Shown here in pieces: positions 22,481 through 32,751 of a DNA stretch of 64,000 nucleotides. Numbering within the stretch: position 1 is the stretch's first letter; each line of letters begins with the position of its first letter. A model generated the notes under the pieces. The model was not told the DNA's origin and made no database searches. It saw only the letters and a list, made by a program, of their open reading frames with translations. Made by a program: the position numbers and the translations under genes. Source of the DNA: Clavelina lepadiformis (lineage: Eukaryota; Chordata; Ascidiacea; Aplousobranchia; Clavelinidae); NCBI RefSeq assembly GCF_947623445.1, contig NC_135240.1, positions 3,348,001-3,412,000 of the forward strand, in the 5' to 3' direction.

Positions 22481-22837
22481 GTAAAGCCAAGCTGCATCAC
22501 AGCAGAGGTGTCTGACAACATCATCTGGAGCACTTCAACTCCTAATTTTGAGGAAGATGCTGTCACCATCCTTAAGAGGTTTAGGAAAGATGAAATGAAG
22601 AATGATTCAGAGCAACCCACACCACATCCAGATCTTCTATCCGGTTTGAGAGAAGCAGGGTCAGTTGGTCAAACTTTGATCGGGGAGCGGGGTAATTGGC
22701 AGGCTTCCCTATTTAACACCCCCTCTAATGCCATCAAGGAATTTGCAAAGTACTTTAAACTGAAGACGATGGAGAGAGATCATGGCGAGAGAGAGATGGA
22801 GAGATGGAGAGAGATGGCACACAATTGCAAATCTTAA
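22481..22837 (+). pseudogene. Linker and half WGR domain of the PARP pseudogene, purine-tract junction
   Basis: After a CATTCAG acceptor the frame reads the post-ankyrin linker (VKPSCITAEVSDNIIW...), then jumps at about 22,650 into the second half of a WGR domain (IGERGNWQASLFNTPSNAIK, EFAKYFKLKT). WGR normally begins with a conserved segment before the WGR triplet, and that part is absent. At about 22,768-22,815 the frame enters a GAGAGAGATGG purine tract and stops. The catalytic domain's helical and His/Tyr portions should follow but are missing until the C-terminal exon at 22,915. The copy B equivalent is 49,745-50,101. Confidence 0.65.
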
Positions 22838-23459
22838 AATATTGCTATGTGTAGGTAGCAGCCTTGTTCTAACAGCTAACTAACTGAAAAATGACGAATT
22901 ATCTTGTCATTAAGGTGGAGCAATATCTCTTGGAGAAAAAGTTAAAAATACAGATTTAACCGGTGTCACCAATACTTACAACGAGTATGTCGTTTACAGC
23001 CCTGAACAGGTAACTATCTACATTATGCTTGCTGCAGTGTATTAAGCTTAGTAGCAATTTATTGCGATTTACACTACCACATCGATTCATTTACATGATG
23101 CTGTGATTGAGTCAATTTTCATCCAAGTTTACATCCGATACTTGGTCAGATTCGATGTTGAAGATGATGAGAAGCAATCTTCATCCAGGAATGATCCATT
23201 TCCTGCACAAATCAGCTCTTCTAAGTCCACAAAATAGGCTTGCAATCTTGCTGCAGCGCCGTTTGGTATCGCATTTGGAATTTTGATTTTTATTTCTAAT
23301 TTCTATTTCTAATTTTGACGTTTTATTCCCAGTTTATGTACATAAGTTTTGTAGCGTTTTAACGAAACCTTCATGTGCTATAGTGATGTATCATTCACAC
23401 CAGAAACGGTTGAATGTTGAATCGGTCGGAACCAAATACAATCTCTCTCTCACTTCCAG

Positions 23460-23633
23460 GTGCTCAACTTGCACGGGAATGGTCTAGGCAAGTTGAAGGG
23501 AATCAACACGTTGTCGCAGTTGAAACGCTTGATTGTCAGTTTTAACGAGCTGAACAGACTGGACGACATTGCTTAGATGCCGCAACTGGAGCAGGTTGAT
23601 GCCAGTTTCAACAAAATCAACTCTTGCTGACAT
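23460..23633 (+). pseudogene. LRR exon (LRRC9-like) with in-frame stop (copy A)
   Basis: After an acceptor ending CACTTCCAG, the frame reads leucine-rich repeats VLNLHGNGLGKLKGINTLSQ, LKRLIVSFNELNRLDDIA, then TAG, then MPQLEQVDASFNKINSC. The LNLHGN...ISFNE...LE.LDAS.N pattern resembles the LRR repeats of LRRC9, as far as I recall that family. The PARP pseudogene has its own stop at 23,237, so this is a separate gene's exon. No other LRR exon is visible downstream. Copy B adds 10 nt near its end. Confidence 0.5.
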
Positions 23634-23814
23634 TGTACTTCAGTTCGGTGCATACATAATTGCTTATATAAGTTATGAGATTTTAATTGGGTCAATTCAC
23701 TCACTGTGATGGGTAATTGGATGAATAACTGCCACTTGGGGCGGGGAAGCATCGTAAGCAGCATATTGCGTTCCTTGCCCTGTGAAAGATGAAATAAATG
23801 CAAGTATTTAATAT

Positions 23815-24440
23815 AGATAATTAAAAGTCACATCTTTTTGTAATATGTTGGACATGGGGTCATTCCATGTCAAATCACCCAATGGGTTTAACCCCTACAG
23901 TCTTAGCATAATTAGCACAAATCTAAAATATTAGCTCAATCGGACCAGTGGTTTTGGAGATATAGGCCTTCGAATTTTCGAATTTTTGCAAAAACGGACG
24001 TGGCCGCCAAATTTTCGGCCCTGATATTTTGGTAACCGGTTGACCAATTTTGATGAAACTAGTGTCATTGGAAAGGTGATTTCACAAGGAATCCAAATCT
24101 GTCTTCTTTTCCTGATAAGAGCAAGTTAAATGCGTATGACCTTGTGGATCACGTGACCTTGAAATTAAATTAAGTGCAAATTATACCCCAAGAGCCAAGA
24201 TGTTACCTACAACATATAAAAAATCCCGAGATGTAATATTTTTGGTTTAATAATAAAATACATTTTAGTGGGCATGCCTGACCATAAAAGGACCATTTTG
24301 AACCTTCTAAATCTAATGCATTAATGCTGCTGCTATCCATCCATCTGCTGCTGCTACTAATTCTATGGATATGGCAGTTTTGTGTCGGATAGCGGGGATT
24401 CCGGTTGTTCGGGGTACGGATTAACGAGGTCCCACTGTAT
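23815..24440. repeat. Repeat-like DNA with a pogo/Tigger-type terminus
   Basis: 24,375-24,437 read on the minus strand begins CAGTGGGACCTCGTTAATCC and continues with ACCCCGAACAACCGGAAT, the usual look of pogo/Tigger ends, with TA just outside. The partner end was not found. 23,855-24,110 (GGGGTCATTCCATGTCAAAT and onward) has the look of a dispersed repeat but has no second copy in the window. No coding content. Confidence 0.45.
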
Positions 24441-25695
24441 ACGGTCTTTGAAATATTACTGGTAACCAACTATGAAATTTTAATGCAGCCGAAATTCGCT
24501 AAACGCTAGATGACGCAGCAGAGTTATTTTCATATACAGTACTGACAAATCTTGGCAGAGCTGTGAGAACGATAACTTGCGTTTAAAATGTCTATTATAT
24601 AGAATAGATTGTTGCTAAAAATTTAGATTCTGACATTTCATATACGTAAACTCAAACGAATCTTGACATTTTCCAAAAATGTTTGAATATCTATAATTAT
24701 AATTATGAACAATAATCATATTCATATAACGCACCATCACCACGCACCGCACCACTTATGCTACTTGATGAATACTATACGGTGGATTTTGAATAATATT
24801 ATTTATATTTGTGCTTTAAAATCTAATGTGCTGCAACACTTTATTTTTCTGATAGTTAAGTTATAAACAGAATAATGGTTCCAACCTTTATGTTAAACTT
24901 CTGAGCAAGATTAGCATAGCGTACTAATATGTGTCTTGCATGCTCAAAAAATGGGTTCCAAATCATTTTCGTGGTACATGAGTCCGGCTTATTTTCAATA
25001 TAAGTGCTGTCGGCATTTTGTGCGTAAAAGATAAGTTTTTGCCCATTTTCAAAATTTGGAGCTGAAAAAGTATTAACTGCAGTTGAATAGTTGAGTCAGG
25101 TAATAAAGCATGTAATTATAACATATAATTATAGTTGTATAACTATACATTATCATTATCATATATAATCACAACTTAACTTCGTGAGAAGGTATCTTTG
25201 TTTTATTTCTTGTTATCGCTTATTAGCAATTTAATTGTTGTCGTAACTCGTAACTGTATGCTACGCCTACACATCGCGACATTTGTGCTTAGTCATTAAA
25301 AGTGACCTTGACGTTTGCACTTGCAGCGATGATTTATCCGAATCGTGGAGAATTTCACTTCAGTTTTGCACAAAATCGAAAATGAAAAAGTGAAACCTAT
25401 ATTATACAAGTACTGTACTGTACGGAACGTAAGTACTGTATTCCTATTAAGCTTACAAGTAGTTCTTATCAAGGTGTTAAGTAATACAGTGCTTAGCATC
25501 AGTTCTTACTTGGGATTTTGAAATACGATATAAACCACTGTAAGCTACGTTACACATTCTAATAGTGGAACCAAACTGCAGATTTACACAGATTTTAAAA
25601 CATTTAATATTTGGTAACGAAATTTTTGCTGGATATTTCCTCCCGAACTTGTAATATTTAGCATTTGTTAAAAAGCGTTTGTTTTCTTTCTCCAG
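24441..25695. other. No gene recognised
   Basis: AT-rich unique DNA between the two duplicate copies. Short frames only, no supported exon, RNA gene or inverted repeat. Confidence 0.4.
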
Positions 25696-25890
25696 CCGCG
25701 GATGATTTTATCAAGAAGAACGGCCGACTGCTTACAGTAAACAGCGAATTTTATATGGCAAAATTGTGGACCGAATCCGGCGTATCGAAATAATCATATG
25801 AAGCAGTTGTTCGCACTGTCAGTGGTCATATTAGATGGATTCTACGTAACAGTAGTTTAAATAACAGATTTAGAAATGTCTGACTAAGCT
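25696..25890 (+). pseudogene. Unrecognised exon-like frame with one internal stop
   Basis: After a TTTCTCCAG acceptor-like site the plus strand reads ADDFIKKNGRLLTVNSEFYM, AKLWTESGVSK, TAA, then in the same frame SYEAVVRTVSGHIRWILRNS and SLNNRFRN before the next stop. Two open blocks in one frame around a single stop suggest a recently inactivated coding segment, or a terminal exon with chance extension. The family is not recognised. Confidence 0.2.
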
Positions 25891-26363
25891 GCAGCCGCTA
25901 CTGTTAAAATGAAATCTGAAATGAACCCACAACAGTCAAACCTCAAAATTAAAAAAAAAACCTTACATTCAAAAAGGGCGCACAAAAAATATACTTCAAC
26001 AAGCAAGGAATGGTGCATTTGAAAAAAATTCAATGAAAACAGTTTGCGGCCGGTAATCTACAAATCTACACACTTTGCAAGTGATGTGGACGCAATGCCA
26101 TTACCATGATTGGATGTTCCAGTCGACAATTATGCATAAAGCTATTTGCACAGAGTTTTCTTGAGACAAATTTTCTTATTCTGCAGTCAGTAGGAGTCCT
26201 TAAATTCAAGTATAAGAGCAATATAGCAACAACGGTGCGTTATGAAGTGGAGTGAAAACCATTACCATATCACTGTTATTTTAGTATGTTATTTAGTATT
26301 ATTTTGATTTTATTGACAACAAATACCTGATTGTTTCATCACAAAAGCTCATTGTTTGAGCAG

Positions 26364-26452
26364 ATAATATTCAAGAACAAACGCGCGATTGTGAGGAGGA
26401 GGTCCAGATCCTGCTCAGATACGGACAACATTCCAACATCGTCGCTCTCGAG
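26364..26452 (+). pseudogene. Isolated RSK-type C-terminal kinase exon
   Basis: An 89-nt exon between GAGCAG acceptor and GTGAGT donor. It reads, after two phase bases, NIQEQTRDCEEEVQILLRYG then QHSNIVALE. EEIEILLRYGQHPNI is the alpha-C helix region of the C-terminal kinase domain of p90 ribosomal S6 kinases, including its catalytic-type Glu. No neighbouring kinase exons (VAIK lysine, HRD, DFG) are seen in the window, and a hAT fragment starts 50 bp downstream. It could be a fragment carried here by duplication, or one exon of a gene with very long introns. Confidence 0.6.
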
Positions 26453-26502
26453 GTGAGTCCGGTGGGGTCTTCACTCTTCACTCATGTAGTCATCATCTAC
26501 AC

Positions 26503-26961
26503 CAGGGCTTCTCAAACTATGGGTCGCGTAATGAAATTTTAGGGTCGTAATTTTAGTCTAGTGCCGGTAGGTTGTAGTCTTGCCATGATGTCAATCTGAA
26601 GTGGCCAAGTTTTTCAAAAAATCACATGGAAATGACTGCATTTTAGGGCCGTTATGTAAGCGGTCCTTGATGACTTTACAACCAGCCCGGCCTGTGCACA
26701 TGGAAAAGGGCTATTAAATATTTTTATTGTCATGTTAATAGGCTAATGTATTGGAAGAAGAAGTCAGAAGAACTTCCCACACTTTCTACTTTAGCCAAGG
26801 ATTATTTGGGACTAACAGCAACATCAGCCCCGTCAGAAAGAATATTTTCAATTGCGGGTAACTTGTATACAGCAAGAAGAAATTTACTGGGGCCAGAAAC
26901 TTTTCGCACCCTAATGTTCATCAAATGCAATCCAACAGTTTTTGAGCAAGTGAAAATGTAA
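26503..26961 (+). mobile_element. hAT fragment with dimerisation domain
   Basis: CAGGGCTTCTCAAACTATGG at 26,503 followed by GTCGCG is a typical left terminus of one hAT group. From 26,746 a 71-codon frame reads LSTLAKDYLGLTATSAPSER, IFSIAGNLYTARRNLL and FIKCN, the hAT C-terminal dimerisation domain. Most of the transposase between terminus and C-terminus is deleted, and no matching right terminus is visible before the copy B junction at 27,226. Not active. Confidence 0.7.
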
Positions 26962-27628
26962 ATGCGAACCAAAATTTTTGTAATTTGTAGTTCTCAGTAG
27001 CTTCTTTCCTTTTGCATTTATTTTAATTTTACACACCTTATCGCTGACGCCTTACCGCTATCAGCTTTGTTTATTCGTTTGATTACGTTTCATTGCCTGT
27101 CTTAATTGTAGCCTATTCGTTGTTAGTCTTTGCCAGTCGCTCAAACTTTTGGTTGTTAACAGTCGCTTAAAATTTTTTTCTGTGTTTGTATTTTTCAGTA
27201 CTCATGATTAGGAATAGTTGAAATATTCGAAACAGAAGCTGTAGTTGTTTACGGAGGTCTGACTTTATGATATGTGCAACTCCTTGAATTTTTCTGTCTC
27301 AATCATTTAAAGATGACCTTGATAAATTTAGGATAACTCGGTACGCCTCATAGGCAGCGTGATATGCTTGCATTAGCTATCCGCCCTAAATCGATCTAAC
27401 GTATCATGCCTTTTGTTGGCCTGTGTAATTAGTCTATCTTGTATTGTGGACGACGGAAAATGACGGCAGGAGAAATGGTGGTACTGGCAAGTTACGGAAA
27501 TCAGTGTTTCCTTCCCAAACTGTAAAATATATGAATTTAAAACCCAAATCTTCTACTGTTTTTTTTTGAAAACGAATTGTTCTTTTGATTACGATCCTGC
27601 CTCTCTAAACGATTAACCAAATACTACC
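26962..27628. other. Copy junction region, no gene
   Basis: 26,962-27,225 is AT-rich DNA after the hAT fragment. At 27,226 the sequence becomes identical to position 1. Because the window starts exactly there, it is unknown whether 26,962-27,225 also precedes copy A. No motif or target duplication marks the point. Confidence 0.5.
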
Positions 27629-28208
27629 TGACGTCACCAACAGCAGGATGGTATACTGATAGACAACCACGTGACGTGAGGGGTTGTGACTTGTGACCAT
27701 GTGCAGGGTGCTCGCAACCATGTGACATCACGGATAGCAGGTTGCTCATGAACACCAGCAGGCTGCCATTGGTGACGTCACAATCAGCATGTGCTCAGTT
27801 CTTAGAACTCCTAGTGAGATTATACCTATCTCAAGGCATAACTGTTTTCATTAAACAAAGGACATCACGTAGGCTTTTGACCTATACAGGATATGTTTAG
27901 GCCAAGCGCCTTACCCTCACCTTATGTAATATAACACTATTTATTATAGAATCCATAGATGCTCAGAAGTCACTGCAAATTTGCGTATGTCCTACCGCAT
28001 GTTTTCTATACAAATTCTACCAACATACCACGTGACAAAAGGGATTACTCATTCGAACACGATTAGTCTTATAGCAATTTATAACTCGATACTAACTATA
28101 AACTTAATATTTTAGACTGTAAACCATTCCCATTAAACTGAAGTACTGTATATCAAAAAGACATCAATGTAATGATTCACGAAATTATCACACGATTGTA
28201 TGACGTCA
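27629..28208. promoter_or_regulatory. CRE/E-box cluster, copy B
   Basis: Same three TGACGTCA sites (27,629, 27,773, 28,201) and two CACGTGAC sites as in copy A, unchanged. Confidence 0.4.
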
Positions 28209-28371
28209 CACTCACAAAGTAACACACGATCTGTAGGTATTCTCACTGACATTTCTGTGTCATCTTAAGCTCTATAAATCATTGCTCGAAACGATATCAA
28301 CGAGAAGAAGCAAACAAAATAATTGTGAGGAGGATTTATGCCACTTCAGGCAAGCATGCCCTACAGACATA

Positions 28372-31135
28372 TTACGACCTGTAAGTACGCATAGATTTTT
28401 CAATTTCAGCTCTGCATATCGGACACTTTCTGAGATATTTTTCGCACCCGGTACAGCTACAGAGGTGCCTGCATGGTATAAACAGTACCTCAGCTGGTTG
28501 ATCGAGGCAAATCTTGCATCTCTTCTCTTCCTGCAATTCGCGAATACATGCTTCCATTGATGGGGTTACGTCTATAAAGAAAAATTTAAAAGTTCCGTGA
28601 AAGATTTATTTAAAGATCTACGAAAAATTTGACTTTCCGTCCATTATCTAAATTCTAAAGCCTTGTCATGTCAACTTTAACTTAACACACATCTATCACC
28701 TTCTGGCAGTATCTTGCTGCTATCATGAGATAGATGTGGATGAAGATGAAAAATGAATTACTTGTTTATAATCAGTAATAACAGGATTTTCAAGTAGATA
28801 TCAGAACAATAGTAACAAGTTGTGTTTGATTTTTAAACGTTGCGCAGTTGTTTGATCTAGTTATGGTTGCGTTCTGTGCGAATAAATTATTTCCAGTGGT
28901 GTTTGGCGATCATTGCAAAACAAAGTAATTCAGTGTTCCTAAATCAGTTATTCTCATCTTTCGACGGCAGGTCAACTATGAACCCTGTGCACTAAACATC
29001 GTTTGAATTGAATCAATACAATTAGATACCAGAGAAAATATAATATAAGCCATGTACACATATAATATATACGTTCTGCGTGAAAGAATTGTTTATATTG
29101 CTGTTGGCAATCATATCACGTGTTTAATGAAGTGTTTGAGCGGTAAGGATTTCGTTGAAGTTACCTGGTCTCTTGACATTAGTTGGCACAAGAGATATTG
29201 CCACAGTTGTGCCGCTATTTTCCTCACTATCACTATCAGATGATCCTGTGAGATCTATGATTATGTTTTCAACTGAACCATACATCTCGTTTCCACTTTG
29301 AAGTCGTCGTCTGGAGAATTGTGGAAAAAAGGAAAATAAAACAACACAACGAATACATGAATTGCAAATTCTAACACATTTATGCAGGTCAGGTCGTGCA
29401 CACAATATAGCTATCTATTTATAATCAGCAATAAACACAATATTGTGCACCTTTTTCCGAGACCGTTAATCTCTCTGCGTTCAAATCCCATTCCCGATCC
29501 CATCGCTTCATTGGGCCGACTTCGTACGCGTTGCATTTCCACCTGGTTTATGAAATAAAGACAACAGTGCACCAACGAAACATTTCTTCGAAGGCTTTTT
29601 TTACAAATGCAAATCATACACAAATTGTTTGTAGAATAACAAATGATTTTTAACGGCAACAACATGAGCAACTACTGCACAGTCATTTTGTACTGTATGT
29701 ATTTACCAAAACTTACGATTGGGACATTTTTACGGCGGCGGTCCATAGAACCGGCCATCTCCTTTGCCTTGGCTTGATCAGCGTGAACCTTGCCGCGTAG
29801 GTGTCTCACGAGGCCATTCCAAGAAGTCAGCCTCTTTTTGCAAAGTTTGCATGCAAAATCACCTTCCCCATTATTTTTTTTCTCGTGCACGAGTTTGCAA
29901 TGGCGCGAGATACTCGAATTCATGACACCACAGTATCTAGGACAATTATTAACACCATCATCTCATTATTCTTAGACATGTTTCACTTTTCTTCTCTTTT
30001 ACACATAAAAACAAAAAACGGAATTGAAAAGCTGAGATTATTTTAAATTCTCTTCCATTCATATACTTGAAAGCTAGGCCGAAATTATAGTACAACTTAC
30101 GGACACTTTTTCTTGGGTCTAATCCGTTTCTTTTTCTCCGGTTTTACATTGTCTTCTTCTTCATCACCTTCCAATGTGTTATCCTGCAGAAATACGTCAC
30201 AAACGTATGTTGCCTAAATGCAACAATTATGCAATGGATTTTTATGCTTGTCAAGGGTAAAGCACACCGTGAAAAGCCAAAACGTCCCGTCGAAATAAAC
30301 AAACTTTTGCAAATATATCGGCAAATACAAATCACTGGCCCTAATTCAGATTTCTTACCCACAGCAAGGTCGGAGAAAATATTAATATATGACTTACGGT
30401 GTTTTAAGAACAGTCACAAACACTGGATTTATAGGTGTAATTTAGTTACAGTTACGTTTGTACAATTATGGTAATCACAATCACGGGTTCGTATCCTGCA
30501 GAAACATTTGCTGCCGTTTCGTTTGATTGAAATTGAGGTATGTTATTTAACACGCTGAGATCTATACAACAAATTACTTCAGGTCAAGTTGCAAGTCTAA
30601 ACCTATGGAATCAATTTGGTGGGCCTGCTCGTAAGAATTAGTGGTAACAACCTGAATAATATCAAAATAAAAACTTATCTCTGAAGCCGTCTTACTTCAG
30701 AAGATCCGAAAGTAAAGTTATTTGACTCCGCTGGTCCATTGCCCGTGCCCACGACGCTGTTATCGTCGTAGTATTCTTCCTTTTTATTTCCATCACCTTC
30801 TTGTTCTTGCTGCAGAGATAAGATTAAACCGTTACAATTCATTTTTGTCAGTAAAATTGACATTGTCTTTATTATTTTATCGATAAATGCAACCAACATG
30901 ATGTTTCCTCAAACGTAGGCCAGACTGCTTTGGGTCCTCTTCTTTACGATTTTTTCCAGCGCAATTCTCTTCCGCTAGAAATGATTTTCAAATTATTTAA
31001 CACATGTACCTGGTTACATAAGTGCGCACTTGGTTACACAAGCTAGTGTACTATACCTGATGTCACAAAGTCGACCATCTCAATGTCAGTCATTTGGTTC
31101 ATATTCAGTGTCGTTGATTTGTTTACTGATATCAC
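28372..31135 (-). CDS. C2H2-SIM-RING protein, putative E3 ligase (copy B, 5' end open)
   Basis: Identical exon set to copy A, shifted by 27,225: 31,135-31,057; 30,974-30,898; 30,809-30,696; 30,183-30,101; 29,936-29,717; 29,542-29,451; 29,310-29,165; 28,571-28,372. All ligands of both C2H2 fingers and the RING, the IIIDLT SUMO-interacting motif and the RTYRS tail are retained. The candidate start ATG is at 31,102. With the copy A gene this would be a pair of identical paralogues in direct order. No upstream region unique to either copy is visible. Confidence 0.75.
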
Positions 31136-32364
31136 CTGTACAAATTAACTTATACATTTACTTTGGCTTCTTTTTAGGTAATTGGGAAACATTATACTGT
31201 ACTTTAACTGTTTTTGAGCTCTATCTGATCAAGGACTTTGTCTAAATTGAAAATAGTTAAAAAACGATAAAACTTTCGGTCCAAGCCACGTGTGTTCATT
31301 CAGCTGCCTAGCAGGCTGATTTAAAATATCATCTTACTTGCCAATGGCCTCCCAAAAGAGACTGTCCCTTGTTAACTGTTTATGATCACGCCAATTGCAT
31401 TCATTTTTATGTAGATAATGCTGCAGCAACTTCTTTTTTGTCGGCTAGTTTAGCTGATAAATCAAACACCAAACTCCGCTTATCCTCAAAAAGCGCAAAC
31501 ATGTACACAATGGGGTTGTTTATGCTCTGGTTAAGTCATTGCATAAAATTACATTTATTATGACTTTTATTTGATGATCAATAGTTGTGAGAAATGAAAA
31601 TAATCAGAACGATGGTTTGATTTATTGCTTTTGACTGTGGGAGGTCTTAACCAGCTTTTGTTTCGTTTTAGCATTTGGACATTTCGACTCAATTTAAATC
31701 CTCATATTCATTTCAAAGGGCCGGACTGTCTGTGACCTTTCCGCTTGACTAAAGAGATCACAATATTGCAAAGTTCATTAGTTCATAATTATAATTAATT
31801 ATAATAGGCCTACCATTAGTCTTTTTTTTCATAAAATTAAATGGTCCTCCGAGCACGCTCAAATATAACGAAATGTCGACTTTTTCCGCATTTCGAGTTA
31901 GTTGTTTATACTTTCGACAAAACGTATAGGTGAGACGTTGTATTTATTTCCAAAACATTACCGAATTTAAGAAACTTACTGAAATTCCGAATTAAAAAGG
32001 GTTTTTCAACCAATTGCCCATCCAGCCCTACGTACCTTTTTGATCGCCGACCACGCGTTTATTCAATGCCGTTCGATCCAGCCCTAGGCGGTTTTACATG
32101 CCCGCATTCCTCGCATGTTGAGTGAAATTCGAAGTTGGGGTCTGTTAAGTTCAAACGTGCACCAGAAAGATTGCAACTGAACCGCACATGTAAAAAGGCT
32201 AATTATTAAAGCAAAGGTGCGAGTTTTGTAGGCCTAGCCTTCTATTAGTGTTACTTAGGGCCTCTTTTCTAAAAAAATGAATTGTACTCGAAAGATACTG
32301 AAAAATGTCCAAATGTCCTCTTTAGTTTGCGTTTTCTTGCTAATATTTTCAACACAATTATACT

Positions 32365-32625
32365 TTTATGACACTTTTCGGCATAAGGCCTAACTCAAGA
32401 GACATTTCGGTGACAGCATGAGGTCTATCACATAAACTTTTAAAACATCAGCATCAGCATAAGCATCCTTTAAACGTAAAACTCTATTTACATTGTACTA
32501 GCTGGCGAAATTGTATCGTTTTGATATGCACACAATGTTTTCAACGAAAAGTCTGCTTTGACACTCGAATGCAAACTTCTGTCGGAATCGCACCGCTACG
32601 GTTCTTTCTTGCAAACTTTATTTGT
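32365..32625 (-). repeat. Dispersed repeat with Mutator-like relic, copy B
   Basis: Same sequence as 5,140-5,400. Confidence 0.55.
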
Positions 32626-32751
32626 TATGCTGTCGCCAATGTCTATAAGGAAGTTGCTTCCAAAAATTTTTTTTTGGGTTTTTCAAGCGCTTCCGTAGTG
32701 TCCCTGTAAAACGACAATAAATTAGTTGTTTTTTGCGCCCAGTAGCGACAA

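Larger units (their letters stand above)
13282..23237 (+). pseudogene. Ankyrin-repeat WGR PARP pseudogene (copy A)
   Basis: Exons seen: 13,282-13,471; 13,789-13,920; 14,711-14,813; 14,985-15,115; 15,335-about 15,502; about 15,632-15,791; 15,953-16,167; 18,340-18,467; 18,667-18,884; 19,149-19,391; 19,702-19,870; 20,165-20,254; 20,413-20,565; 20,819-20,936; 21,024-21,144; 21,302-21,488; 21,713-21,805; 21,953-22,103; 22,216-22,359; 22,481-22,837; 22,915-23,009; 23,112-23,237. They read many ankyrin repeats (RTPLHEAARQG, LLIEKGASLTVADK, SAVHYAAMNGH), a partial WGR (GERGNWQASLFNTPSNAIKE) and the PARP C-terminus NEYVVYSPEQ with the catalytic Glu. The order matches tankyrase-like ankyrin PARPs such as nematode pme-5, which ADP-ribosylate proteins. 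Breaks: TAA at 18,885, TGA at 21,342, shifts at about 22,091 and 22,270, and most of the WGR and catalytic domain missing. The first exons were not found. Confidence 0.75.
1..23814 (+). repeat. Segmental duplication, copy A
   Basis: The whole stretch recurs in the same orientation at 27,226-51,049. The match already holds at base 1, so the true left edge is outside the window. The offset is 27,225 up to about 6.92 kb, 27,264 to about 23.6 kb and 27,274 after that. I noticed single-base differences at 18,159/45,423, 19,020/46,284 and 23,652/50,926, a cluster of changes with a 39-nt length difference near 6,919-6,950, and a 10-nt tandem duplication present only in copy B. I did not align every base. 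Copy A also holds about 45 bp near 23,768-23,812 that copy B lacks. Confidence 0.97.
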
